Assembly: GCF_016834655.1 (NCBI RefSeq)
Contig: NZ_JAENHP010000001.1
Location: 372,001-436,000 of the forward strand
Origin: Paractinoplanes ovalisporus
Lineage (GTDB): Bacteria > Actinomycetota > Actinomycetes > Mycobacteriales > Micromonosporaceae
Length of the DNA stretch: 64,000 nucleotides
Direction: 5' to 3'
The notes under the pieces were generated by a model, which saw only the letters and a program-made list of their open reading frames with translations, made no database searches and was not told where the DNA came from. Positions 1 through 6,896 of the stretch are shown in pieces. The first letter of the stretch is position 1. Each line of letters starts with the position of its first letter. The position numbers and the translations under genes are program-made.

Positions 1-817
1 CCGCCGCTACCAGGTCGGGGCGACCGCCTCGGGCCGTGTTCCAGGAGCCGGAATGGTCGAGGCCCTCGAACTCGATGTGGGTGGACCGTGGGAGGACGCG
101 GGCCAGGTCGCGGATGCTCCGGCGCAGGAAGGCGGGACTCTTCGTGCCGCTGAGCAGCAGGACCGGCTTGGTGAGGGACGCGAATGTGGCCATCTTTCCG
201 TCCAGTCCGCCGACGGCGTTGAAGTCGTAGCGGATGCCGGGGAGCATGTCGCGCAGCTTGGGCGCCGGACCTGGTCGGCGGGCGTCGGCGGCGAGCGCGG
301 CGGCGGCCAGCAGGCGCGCGGCGGGAGCGGGGAGGGCCTCGAGCGGGGCGGGGGCCGTACGGGCGGTGCGCAGTGATTCGGCGAGCGCGGCGGCCAGGCG
401 GCCCTGTTCGAGGTCGGCGTTGAGGCGGCGGATGCCCTCGTGGGAGATGCCGTCGGGGTAGAACGGTGGCTCGTACACGGCGGCCCGGGTGATCCGGGGC
501 AGTGTCCGGGCGGCCTCCAGGGTGATCATCGCGCCCGAGCTGAGGCCGAAGACGAAACCGGCGCCCGTCTCGGCCAGGAGTGCGTCGAGGTCTTCGACGT
601 CGCGGGTGATGTCGTGCGTGTCGTCGTAGGGCTTCGGACTCATGCCTCGGCCCCGGCGGTCGGGGGTGAAGACAGTGAAGTCGGCCGAAAGCGCGTCGGC
701 CAGGTCGGTGAAGTTGTACGCCGTGCCCATCGCGCCCTGGACGAGGACGACGCCGGGACCGCTTCCCCGGCTCAGGTAGCCGATGCTGGTGCCGTCACGC
801 GAGGTCACCGTCGCCAT
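1..817 (-). CDS. alpha/beta hydrolase, 3' end beyond the window
   Basis: The start is the ATG at 817-815; the frame is open to base 1, so 272 codons are visible and the C-terminus lies outside. The protein begins MATVTSRDGTSIGYLSRGSG, the usual first strand of the alpha/beta-hydrolase fold. It has an oxyanion-type VQGAMGT turn, a DRRGRGMS segment and the nucleophile elbow GLSSG. Near the left edge HIEFEGLDHSGSW supplies the likely catalytic His. It is probably a soluble esterase-like enzyme; the substrate cannot be told. It is divergent from a MarR gene at 877, and a dyad in the 59 bp gap suggests MarR control. Confidence 0.85.
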   Translation of the reverse strand, partial: MATVTSRDGTSIGYLSRGSGPGVVLVQGAMGTAYNFTDLADALSADFTVFTPDRRGRGMSPKPYDDTHDITRDVEDLDALLAETGAGFVFGLSSGAMITLEAARTLPRITRAAVYEPPFYPDGISHEGIRRLNADLEQGRLAAALAESLRTARTAPAPLEALPAPAARLLAAAALAADARRPGPAPKLRDMLPGIRYDFNAVGGLDGKMATFASLTKPVLLLSGTKSPAFLRRSIRDLARVLPRSTHIEFEGLDHSGSWNTARGGRPDLVAA

Positions 818-833
818 GGCCCACTCCCTAGAT

Positions 834-850
834 AGCTTTGCCGCAAAGTT
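834..850. promoter_or_regulatory. candidate MarR operator
   Basis: CTTTGC-C-GCAAAG (836-848) is a perfect dyad with a one-base centre, and the flanking A/T at 834 and 850 also pair. It lies in the short gap between the divergent hydrolase and MarR genes, where a MarR dimer could block both promoters. Assignment is by position and symmetry only. Confidence 0.5.
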
Positions 851-876
851 ACTTTGGGACGTGATAAGTTGCAACC

Positions 877-1347
877 GTGACCGACGACGAGGCGGCGGAC
901 GAGCAGCGGCGACGGGTCTTCCAGGGCCTCCGCGACCTCGGCTCGGTCCAGAGCGAACTGGGACGGGCGTTCGCGCGGAGCCGCCGGATGCACGCCACGG
1001 ACGCGGCGGCCGTCGTCGAGATCATCAACGCCGAGCAGCACGGACGGCCGCTCACCCCGGCCCGGCTCGCCGAGCGGGTGTCGCTGACCACCGGCGCGAC
1101 CTCGATCCTGCTGAACCGGCTCGAACAGGCCGGCCACATCGTGCGGACCCGCGAACACACCGACCGTCGCATCGTCACCCTGCACTCGACACCGGCCATC
1201 CATGCGGCGGCGGCCACGTTCTACGAGCCGCTCGGCGACCAGCTCGGCGCCGTCCTCGCCGACTATTCGCCGGCCGAGCTCGACCTCATCGAGACCGCGG
1301 TCGAACTCCTGCGGTCGACCATGGTCGCCTACATGGAGGATTCCTGA
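877..1347 (+). CDS. MarR family transcriptional regulator
   Basis: 156 residues with a GTG start (MTDDEAADEQ), a normal MarR length. The winged helix is visible in the middle: TPARLAERVSLTTGATSILLNRLEQAGHIVR is helix-turn-helix plus wing approach, followed by the conserved wing segment REHTDRRIVTLHST. The C-terminal helix (PAELDLIETAVELLRSTMVAYMEDS) would form the dimer interface. It is transcribed away from the alpha/beta hydrolase and probably represses it and itself through the CTTTGC dyad between them. The ligand is unknown. Confidence 0.9.
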   Translation: MTDDEAADEQRRRVFQGLRDLGSVQSELGRAFARSRRMHATDAAAVVEIINAEQHGRPLTPARLAERVSLTTGATSILLNRLEQAGHIVRTREHTDRRIVTLHSTPAIHAAAATFYEPLGDQLGAVLADYSPAELDLIETAVELLRSTMVAYMEDS

Positions 1348-1408
1348 GAGCCGACAGACCGCGGCGAGATCAAGCCGCTGTTTGGTGGCGGCCTCTACCG
1401 TGGAGACT

Positions 1409-2098
1409 GTGAAGAATATCGATCAAGACGGCGGCAACGATGACCGCCGGGCGGCGGCGCCAGCGGATCCCTGGATGGAGACGGCGCCGACCTCGCCCAT
1501 GGAGCATGTGAGCTTCGACGAGCGTACGACGGTGGACCCGTTCGCGCCCGCGTTCAACGAAGGCGAAGCGCCGGCGCGGCGGGAACGCGGACGGCGCGGG
1601 TGGCTGGTCGCCGCCGCTGCGGTTGCCGTGCTGGCCTGCCTCGGCGGCGCCCTCTTCAACCCGTTCGACAACGACAAGACGCCCGACCGAGCCGGGCCCA
1701 AGCCAGGCACGACCACCACGGCCTCGCCGGAACAGCGCAGCACCGCCAAGCCCAAGGCGAGCGCGAGCACCGGCACGGGCAGCGAGGGCGGGGCACAACC
1801 GATCGTGGCCACGGTGAGTCCCGACCTGGTGGTCTACGTGGTCTCCTCGACCAACAAGGGTGACGTCGCCAGCGTCCAGTACACCGACCAGGACCGCGAC
1901 ATCATCCGGAAGGGCGAGGTCGCGCTGCCCTGGCGGCACACTTTCCGCATCGTCGGGGACAAGCCGCCGCTCGTGATCGTGGCGCAGCGCAAGAAGGGCG
2001 GCACCGGGCCGGTGACCTGCTCGATCAGCCTCGGCGGCAAGGAATTGTCGACGGCCGTGCAGCGCGGGCGCTATGCGTCACCGCAGTGTGCGGGGTAA
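1409..2098 (+). CDS. membrane-anchored protein with MmpS-like C-terminal domain
   Basis: 229 residues from GTG 1409; an in-frame GTG at 1400 is an alternative and neither has a strong Shine-Dalgarno. Residues 1-60 are hydrophilic and acidic. A single membrane segment lies at about 64-83 (GWLVAAAAVAVLACLGGALF), followed by a Thr/Ser/Pro-rich linker. The exported domain has DLVVYVVSSTNKGDVASVQY, ALPWRHTF and GTGPVTCSISLGGK, which resembles the beta-sandwich of mycobacterial MmpS proteins, including the paired Cys (TC near the end and PQC at the C-terminus). No MmpL partner is adjacent, so its role is unknown. The MmpS link is by motif recognition. Confidence 0.7.
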   Translation: MKNIDQDGGNDDRRAAAPADPWMETAPTSPMEHVSFDERTTVDPFAPAFNEGEAPARRERGRRGWLVAAAAVAVLACLGGALFNPFDNDKTPDRAGPKPGTTTTASPEQRSTAKPKASASTGTGSEGGAQPIVATVSPDLVVYVVSSTNKGDVASVQYTDQDRDIIRKGEVALPWRHTFRIVGDKPPLVIVAQRKKGGTGPVTCSISLGGKELSTAVQRGRYASPQCAG

Positions 2099-2226
2099 GG
2101 AGGCCGGCCCGGCCACCGGGTAACGTCCCGGCGGCCGCGCTACGGCCGTGAGCCTTCCGCACATCGCGGCACACGCCGGGTTCGGCCCCGATGCGGTTGG
2201 ACGAGGCGACCGCGCGTACGAAATGA

Positions 2227-2616
2227 TCATTTGTTGAGCACGTCGAGGTAGTGCTGGTTGAACATCACGCCGAGGATGTTGCCGAACGGGTCGCGGACCG
2301 ACGCGGTGACGAATCCGGGCCCGCGTGAGGTCGGCTTGTCGTGCGAGGTGGCGCCGAGGTCGAGCAGGCGCTGGTAGGCAGCCTCGACGTCGTCGACCGC
2401 CCAGTAGACGACGGCCCCACCGGAACCGGTGTGGGGTGCGAACTTCGTGTTGAGCAGGCCGAACTCGTGCTGGTAGTCGCCGACGCGCCATTCGAGGTAG
2501 GCGCCTTCGCGCACGAAGTAGGGGTCGAGCTCGAAGACCTGGTTGTACCAGGCGCGGGCGGCGTCGAGGTCGTCGGCGAAGAACGTGACGGTGGTGAATC
2601 CACGAAGAGCAGTCAT
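2227..2616 (-). CDS. VOC (glyoxalase/bleomycin-resistance fold) family protein
   Basis: 129 residues, starting at ATG 2616 (MTALRGFTTVTFFADDLDAA). The frame stays open further upstream, but that would overlap the divergent regulator. Two beta-alpha-beta-beta-beta modules are recognisable: TFFADDLDAARAWYNQVFEL in the N-terminal half, and VVYWAVDDVEAAYQRLLDLG followed by VRDPFGNILGVMFN in the C-terminal half. Single-domain VOC proteins dimerise and bind a metal or a small ligand; the function here is open. It is divergent from a WYL regulator at 2679 with an inverted repeat between, so it is the likely target of that regulator. Confidence 0.88.
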   Translation of the reverse strand: MTALRGFTTVTFFADDLDAARAWYNQVFELDPYFVREGAYLEWRVGDYQHEFGLLNTKFAPHTGSGGAVVYWAVDDVEAAYQRLLDLGATSHDKPTSRGPGFVTASVRDPFGNILGVMFNQHYLDVLNK

Positions 2617-2635
2617 GACCTCATTCTCGGAACTG

Positions 2636-2658
2636 AAGTGCTCACCTTCTGAGCACTT
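2636..2658. promoter_or_regulatory. candidate operator between VOC and WYL genes
   Basis: AAGTGCTCA (2636-2644), CCTTC spacer, TGAGCACTT (2650-2658): a perfect 9-bp inverted repeat with a 5-bp centre. It is placed 20 bp upstream of both divergent starts. It is likely the binding site of the adjacent WYL regulator, although a hairpin in the leader RNA is also possible. Confidence 0.6.
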
Positions 2659-2678
2659 TTCCGGGCAGAATTCCGGGC

Positions 2679-3611
2679 ATGCGAGCCGACCGCCTGGTGG
2701 CGACCCTCCTGCTGATGCAGACGCGCGGCCGGGTGACCGCCGCCGAGCTGGCCAGGGAACTGGAGATCTCGGTGGCCACCGCCCGCCGCGACCTGGAGGC
2801 GTTGTCCACGGCCGGCGTCCCGGTCTATCCGCAGCCGGGCCGCAACGGCGGCTGGCAGCTGGTGGGTGGGGCCCGCACCGACCTGAGCGGGCTGTCGGCG
2901 CGTGAGGCACAGGCACTGTTCCTGCTGGCGGGGCCGGCCGCGGAGTCGTCGGACGAGGTGAAGGCGGCGCTGCGCAAGCTGATGCGGGCGCTGCCGGAGA
3001 CGTACCGGACCGAGGCCCGGGCGGCGGCCGGCGCCACGCTCATCGACCCGGCGCGCTGGGGTGAGGAGGAACGCGGCCGGCCCGAGGAGGTGCGCCGGCT
3101 GCAGGAGGCGGTGGTCGGGCGGCACCGGGTGCGGTTCGACTACAAGGGCTCGCGGCGCACGGCCGATCCGTGGGGCGTGGTCGACAAGGACGGCACCTGG
3201 TATCTGATCGCGGGCACGGCGCGCGGGCGGCGCACGTTCCGGCTCGACCGGCTGGGCGGGCTCGAGGTGACGGCGGAGACGTTCGTACGGCCGGAGGACT
3301 TCACGCTCGACGCGGCCTGGGGTGAGGTGGTCGGCGAGATGGAGGAGCGGCGGTCCCGCACGTGGGCCACGCTGCTGATCCCGGCGCGGTTCCTGTGGGT
3401 GCTGCGCGACCACTTCGGCCGCCACTGCCACCCGGGTGACGAGCGGGACGACGGCCGGGTGCGTGTCCGGGTCGGGGCGCCCACCCCGACAGACATCGCC
3501 CGCACGCTGTCCGGCTGGGGCGCCACCGCCGAAGTGCTCGAACCTTCCTCCGTACGGGCGGAGTTGGCCCGCATCGGCGCCGAGTTGACGGGTCTCTACG
3601 CGGCGGAGTGA
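2679..3611 (+). CDS. HTH (DeoR/YafY-like) regulator with WYL domain
   Basis: 310 residues. The N-terminal winged helix starts MRADRLVATLLLMQTRGRVT and has the recognition region LEISVATARRDLEALSTAGVPV, then the wing GRNGGWQLVGG. A central WYL-type beta domain shows VRFDYKGSRRTADPWGVVDKDGTWYLIAG: the family's Trp-Tyr-Leu signature is TWYLIAG here. It is followed by the RRTFRLDRLGGLEVT strand and the C-terminal WCX-like extension. WYL proteins sense small ligands or nucleic acids and act as repressors or activators. The gene is divergent from a VOC gene with a strong inverted repeat between the two starts. Confidence 0.92.
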   Translation: MRADRLVATLLLMQTRGRVTAAELARELEISVATARRDLEALSTAGVPVYPQPGRNGGWQLVGGARTDLSGLSAREAQALFLLAGPAAESSDEVKAALRKLMRALPETYRTEARAAAGATLIDPARWGEEERGRPEEVRRLQEAVVGRHRVRFDYKGSRRTADPWGVVDKDGTWYLIAGTARGRRTFRLDRLGGLEVTAETFVRPEDFTLDAAWGEVVGEMEERRSRTWATLLIPARFLWVLRDHFGRHCHPGDERDDGRVRVRVGAPTPTDIARTLSGWGATAEVLEPSSVRAELARIGAELTGLYAAE

Positions 3612-3702
3612 CCGCGATCACAGCGGGACTGCTCAACAACGGGCTTCGGGAGCCGATCTGCAACGTCCCCAGACCCGAATCGAACCCCGCGGGACAGGTC
3701 GA

Positions 3703-4350
3703 ATGACACGAAGCTTTCTCCCCCGAAGTGCTGCCCTCGGCATGGCTGCGGCCGTGCTCGCCGGCAGCCTGACCGGCTGCGCCAGCCTCAAGGAGGTGAC
3801 CAGCAGCAGCAAGCCCCTGCTCCCCGGCACGTCGTCGGACAGCGAGAGCGCCTCCACCTCGCCCTCGCCGTCCGCCTCGGCCTCCGCGCAGGCGGTCAAG
3901 CTACCCACCCGCGCGAGCGGCCCGCTGGACACGGGAACCGTCACGCACAGCCTCAAGCAGGGCACCTTCTCGGTGCAGCTCACCTACTGGACGTCCGACA
4001 ACGCGAAGCTCTACACCGCGGAGTCGCTCAAGACCATCAACGTCGCCGCCCACATCGAGGACGCCGACAGCACCCACCGCATCCGGCTCACCACCTTCCA
4101 GGTGACCCAGGACGACGGCACGAATCGGGCCGAGGTCACCACCGACAGCGGCAAGTTCGACGTCACCCCGCCGTACCCCTACAACACGGTCGTGACGTTG
4201 CCGGCGGCGACGGCGGGAGCAAAGTCGCTCACGCTGACCATCCGGCTGGATCTCCTCGTGGAGACCGCACCCAAGTCGAACTCTTACTACCGTTCCACGG
4301 CCCTCGACACCCTGACTCTGCCGCTGCTCACGAATGGTGCTGACCAGTGA
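3703..4350 (+). CDS. putative lipoprotein
   Basis: 215 residues. The signal peptide MTRSFLPRSAALGMAAAVLA ends in the lipobox LTGC (Cys about residue 26), so the protein is probably lipid-anchored on the outer face of the membrane. A Ser/Thr/Pro/Ala-rich linker (about 45-70) precedes a beta-rich domain (TYWTSDNAKLYTAES, IRLTTFQVTQDDGT, LTIRLDLLVET). Its stop overlaps the start of the glycosyltransferase (GTGA), so the two are translationally coupled and probably act together in surface glycan synthesis. I do not recognise the family. Confidence 0.8.
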   Translation: MTRSFLPRSAALGMAAAVLAGSLTGCASLKEVTSSSKPLLPGTSSDSESASTSPSPSASASAQAVKLPTRASGPLDTGTVTHSLKQGTFSVQLTYWTSDNAKLYTAESLKTINVAAHIEDADSTHRIRLTTFQVTQDDGTNRAEVTTDSGKFDVTPPYPYNTVVTLPAATAGAKSLTLTIRLDLLVETAPKSNSYYRSTALDTLTLPLLTNGADQ

Positions 4351-5861
4351 CCGACACCGTGCCCGGATTCCGCCGGGCCTCCGATCGCCAGATCCTGTTG
4401 CCGCGCAGCGCGAAGGCCGGTCAGCTGGCCCTGCCGCCGGCCACCCCGCAGCTGACCGACCTGGAAACCATCGAGACGGTGTCGGGCGAGATCGCCGCCC
4501 GGGCCGCCAACGCTCCCCGCCACGCCACGATCAGCTGCATCATCCCCTGCTACAACGAGCAGGACACGATCGCTGACGTGCTCAAGAGCCTGCTCGCCCA
4601 GACCCGGCTCCCCGACGTCATCCACGTCATCATCAACAACACCGACGACGACACCCCGGAAATTGCCCGTACGTTCTCCGGCGAACACACCCGCACGATC
4701 AAGGGTGAGGAGTTCACGACTCACATCCACGTGCACGACATGGGCGTGAACCCGGACAAGAAGGTCGGCGCGCTCAACTACGGCTACTTCCTGTCCCGTG
4801 GCTACGACTTCATCCTGGGCGTCGACGGCGACACCACGCTGGCCCGCGACGCCGTCGAGCGGCTCGAGCTGGAGATGACCGACGACCCGCGCATCGGCGG
4901 CCTGAGCGCCATCTACAGCATCGACAAGAGCCGCTACAAGGGCCTGATGGCGCGGTTCCTGGTCGCCGGGCAGCGCGCGCAGTTCGCCGCGTTCAACATG
5001 GACAACCTGCTGCGCGGCCGCAACATGGCCGTACTGGGCGGGCAGTGCAGCCTGTTCAATGTGCGCGCGCTCGAGATGGTGATGGTGCGCCACCACCAGC
5101 AGGCGCCGTGGGTGCGCGACTCCGAGGTCGAGGACAGCAAGCTGTCGCTGCAGATCAAGGACGCCGGCTACAGCACGAAGATCAGCGCCACCGCGCGCGC
5201 GTTCGTGGGCCCGATGACCAACCTGCGGGCGCTGCACGGCCAGCAGGTCAAGTGGAACTTCGGCGCCATCGACCTGTTCTGGCCCGGCCAGCGCGGCGAC
5301 AGCAAGGGCCAGCCGCTGCACCCGAACCTGCGGCTGCGCTGGTTCGAGAACATCTCGATGGCCTTCAACATCGCCTCCCGACTGGGCTTCCTGCTGCTGC
5401 TGGTGGCGGCGCTGTCCATCGACGCGTTCGTGTTCAACCCGATCTGGCTGATCCCGCCGGCCGTGGCCATCCTGCTCAACCTGCGCCTGGCCCTGGCCAT
5501 GAAGGACAAGAGCGCCTCCGACCTCATGTACGCGGCGTTGATGGTGCCCGCCGAGCTGTACATGTGGATCCGCATGGGTCACTTCGTGTCGGCCTGGGCG
5601 CAGTTCCTGGCCAAGACCGACCAGGACAACTGGGCCGCGCAGGCCAACGCCGAGAAGGGCAAGGGCTCGGCCTACGTCATGCCGCTGGTCGTGCTGCTGG
5701 CCATCATGGGCGGCGCGGTCTTCGCCTGGACCCAGCAGAGCGTCGGCGTGCAGTCGGCGATCCTGTCGCTGGGCTGGCCGATCCTCTACATCGCGACGAT
5801 CGCCCAGACCGTCTTCATGCTCCGCAAGCTGGTGCGCCGCCACCGCGGTTTCGCCGTCTGA
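4347..5861 (+). CDS. membrane family 2 glycosyltransferase
   Basis: 504 residues from GTG 4347, overlapping the lipoprotein stop. The GT-A domain shows the nucleotide-binding start ISCIIPCYNEQDTI (about 62-75), the metal-binding DGD (about 160-162, GVDGDTT), the acceptor-side ED in SEVEDSKLS (about 259-267) and a QQVKW segment (about 298) at the place of the QxxRW motif of processive synthases. Hydrophobic segments follow: LGFLLLLVAALSIDAFVF, a Pro-rich pair, then YVMPLVVLLAIMGGAVFAW and WPILYIATIAQTVFML. This layout matches cellulose/hyaluronan-synthase-like enzymes that polymerise or export a polysaccharide. The sugar is unknown. The coupled lipoprotein may be an accessory factor. Confidence 0.85.
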   Translation: MTDTVPGFRRASDRQILLPRSAKAGQLALPPATPQLTDLETIETVSGEIAARAANAPRHATISCIIPCYNEQDTIADVLKSLLAQTRLPDVIHVIINNTDDDTPEIARTFSGEHTRTIKGEEFTTHIHVHDMGVNPDKKVGALNYGYFLSRGYDFILGVDGDTTLARDAVERLELEMTDDPRIGGLSAIYSIDKSRYKGLMARFLVAGQRAQFAAFNMDNLLRGRNMAVLGGQCSLFNVRALEMVMVRHHQQAPWVRDSEVEDSKLSLQIKDAGYSTKISATARAFVGPMTNLRALHGQQVKWNFGAIDLFWPGQRGDSKGQPLHPNLRLRWFENISMAFNIASRLGFLLLLVAALSIDAFVFNPIWLIPPAVAILLNLRLALAMKDKSASDLMYAALMVPAELYMWIRMGHFVSAWAQFLAKTDQDNWAAQANAEKGKGSAYVMPLVVLLAIMGGAVFAWTQQSVGVQSAILSLGWPILYIATIAQTVFMLRKLVRRHRGFAV

Positions 5862-5882
5862 TTCTGCGCTCCACGGGTCCCG

Positions 5883-5915
5883 CGGCCCGGCCGGTCACCA
5901 CGACCGGCCGGGCCG
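5883..5915. terminator. bidirectional hairpin terminator
   Basis: A perfect 13-bp inverted repeat (5883-5895 with 5903-5915, arm CGGCCCGGCCGGT) around a 7-base loop lies between two convergent genes. There is no strong U-tract on either side, as is common in actinomycetes. Confidence 0.7.
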
Positions 5916-5922
5916 TTGCGTG

Positions 5923-6726
5923 TCAGCAGTCGTTGCCGATGTCGAGGCTGTGGTCGGCCTTGAGCGTGTCCTCGATGTTCGTCGAGGACGTCGGTTCGAC
6001 CAGTTCGGGAACGCCGGGTGCGAGCAGGCCCTTGTCGGATTCCGCACAGTCCATCATCGAGCTGTACGAGTCGGCCTCGGCGATCCACATGCCACGGTCG
6101 GCGGGCTGCACGTCGGCCGGGTCGGTGAACTCCCACACGATCTCGTCGTGCACGGCGGCGATGGGTTTGTCGGGGCGGACGAACGCGTACACCCAGATGA
6201 AGTTGGTCGTCACCTGCAACGTCTGGAAACCGTCGACCATCCGCGAGGCGTAGGTGATCCGGCCGCTCACCCGGGGCGGGTGGGCCGGGTCGAGCTGGGC
6301 CTTCGGCGAGATCCAGGTCGCGATGTTCATGAGCCCGTCGTCGGAGAACCAGGTCGCGACGTCGCGCCGGTTGGTGGGTGCCAGCAGATCGAGCAGCGTG
6401 GCCGACCGGTGCTCGACGAGCATCGCCTTCTCGAGCCGGGCCGCGATCATCGCCGCCCGCACCTTCTTGAGCGCGGCCGTCACCTCCTTGGCGGTGAAAC
6501 CCTTGACCGCCTTCGCCGCGGGGAGCGTGATGCCGGCCGCGCCCTGCGGATATTTCTCGGCCGCGGTGCCCTCGAACGGGCCGGCGGCGGCCGAGGCGTC
6601 TTCCGAAGTGGTCACCGTGACGCCGCTCGGCACGGCCTGCGTCGGATATGCCGTCGTGCCCGGGCCGCCGCACCCGGTCACCGCGAGAGCGCACACGAGC
6701 GCCAGTGTCCTGAGTCGTCGCTTCAT
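5923..6726 (-). CDS. putative lipoprotein
   Basis: 267 residues from ATG 6726 (MKRRLRTLALVCALAVTGCG). The lipobox VTGC puts the lipidated Cys at residue 19. The mature protein has a variable Thr/Ala-rich stretch, then a conserved-looking alpha/beta region including KGFTAKEVTAALKKVRAAM, RRDVATWFSDDGL and FIWVYAFVRPD. It ends with Cys in DIGNDC; another Cys lies in SSMMDCAES, so one disulfide is possible. I do not recognise the family. It converges on the glycosyltransferase with a hairpin between, so it is a separate unit. Confidence 0.8.
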   Translation of the reverse strand: MKRRLRTLALVCALAVTGCGGPGTTAYPTQAVPSGVTVTTSEDASAAAGPFEGTAAEKYPQGAAGITLPAAKAVKGFTAKEVTAALKKVRAAMIAARLEKAMLVEHRSATLLDLLAPTNRRDVATWFSDDGLMNIATWISPKAQLDPAHPPRVSGRITYASRMVDGFQTLQVTTNFIWVYAFVRPDKPIAAVHDEIVWEFTDPADVQPADRGMWIAEADSYSSMMDCAESDKGLLAPGVPELVEPTSSTNIEDTLKADHSLDIGNDC

Positions 6727-6829
6727 CCGCCTACCCCCGTGAGCGCGATCGGGCGAACAGTATGCGGGCGCCGGGTCGGACCGCGCTGCCCCGGGTCGTA
6801 CGGAACGGGTTCTTAAAAGATTGGAAACA

Positions 6830-6858
6830 TTGACGACATGCGATGGCCTCCCTACAGT
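6830..6858 (+). promoter_or_regulatory. sigma-70-type promoter of the GH81 gene
   Basis: TTGACG (6830-6835), a 17-bp spacer and TACAGT (6853-6858) form a good housekeeping promoter. The predicted start point near 6865 lies just before the GAGAGCGCTCTC operator. Confidence 0.6.
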
Positions 6859-6869
6859 TCTCGGCACGA

Positions 6870-6881
6870 GAGAGCGCTCTC
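6870..6881. promoter_or_regulatory. LacI-type operator upstream of GH81
   Basis: GAGAGCGCTCTC is a perfect 12-bp palindrome with the central CG step typical of LacI-family sites. It resembles the TGGGAGCGCTCCCA operator known for CebR in streptomycetes. It lies at about +5 to +16 of the predicted transcript, where a bound repressor would block initiation. Confidence 0.6.
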
Positions 6882-6896
6882 ACGGCAGGAGGCCTG

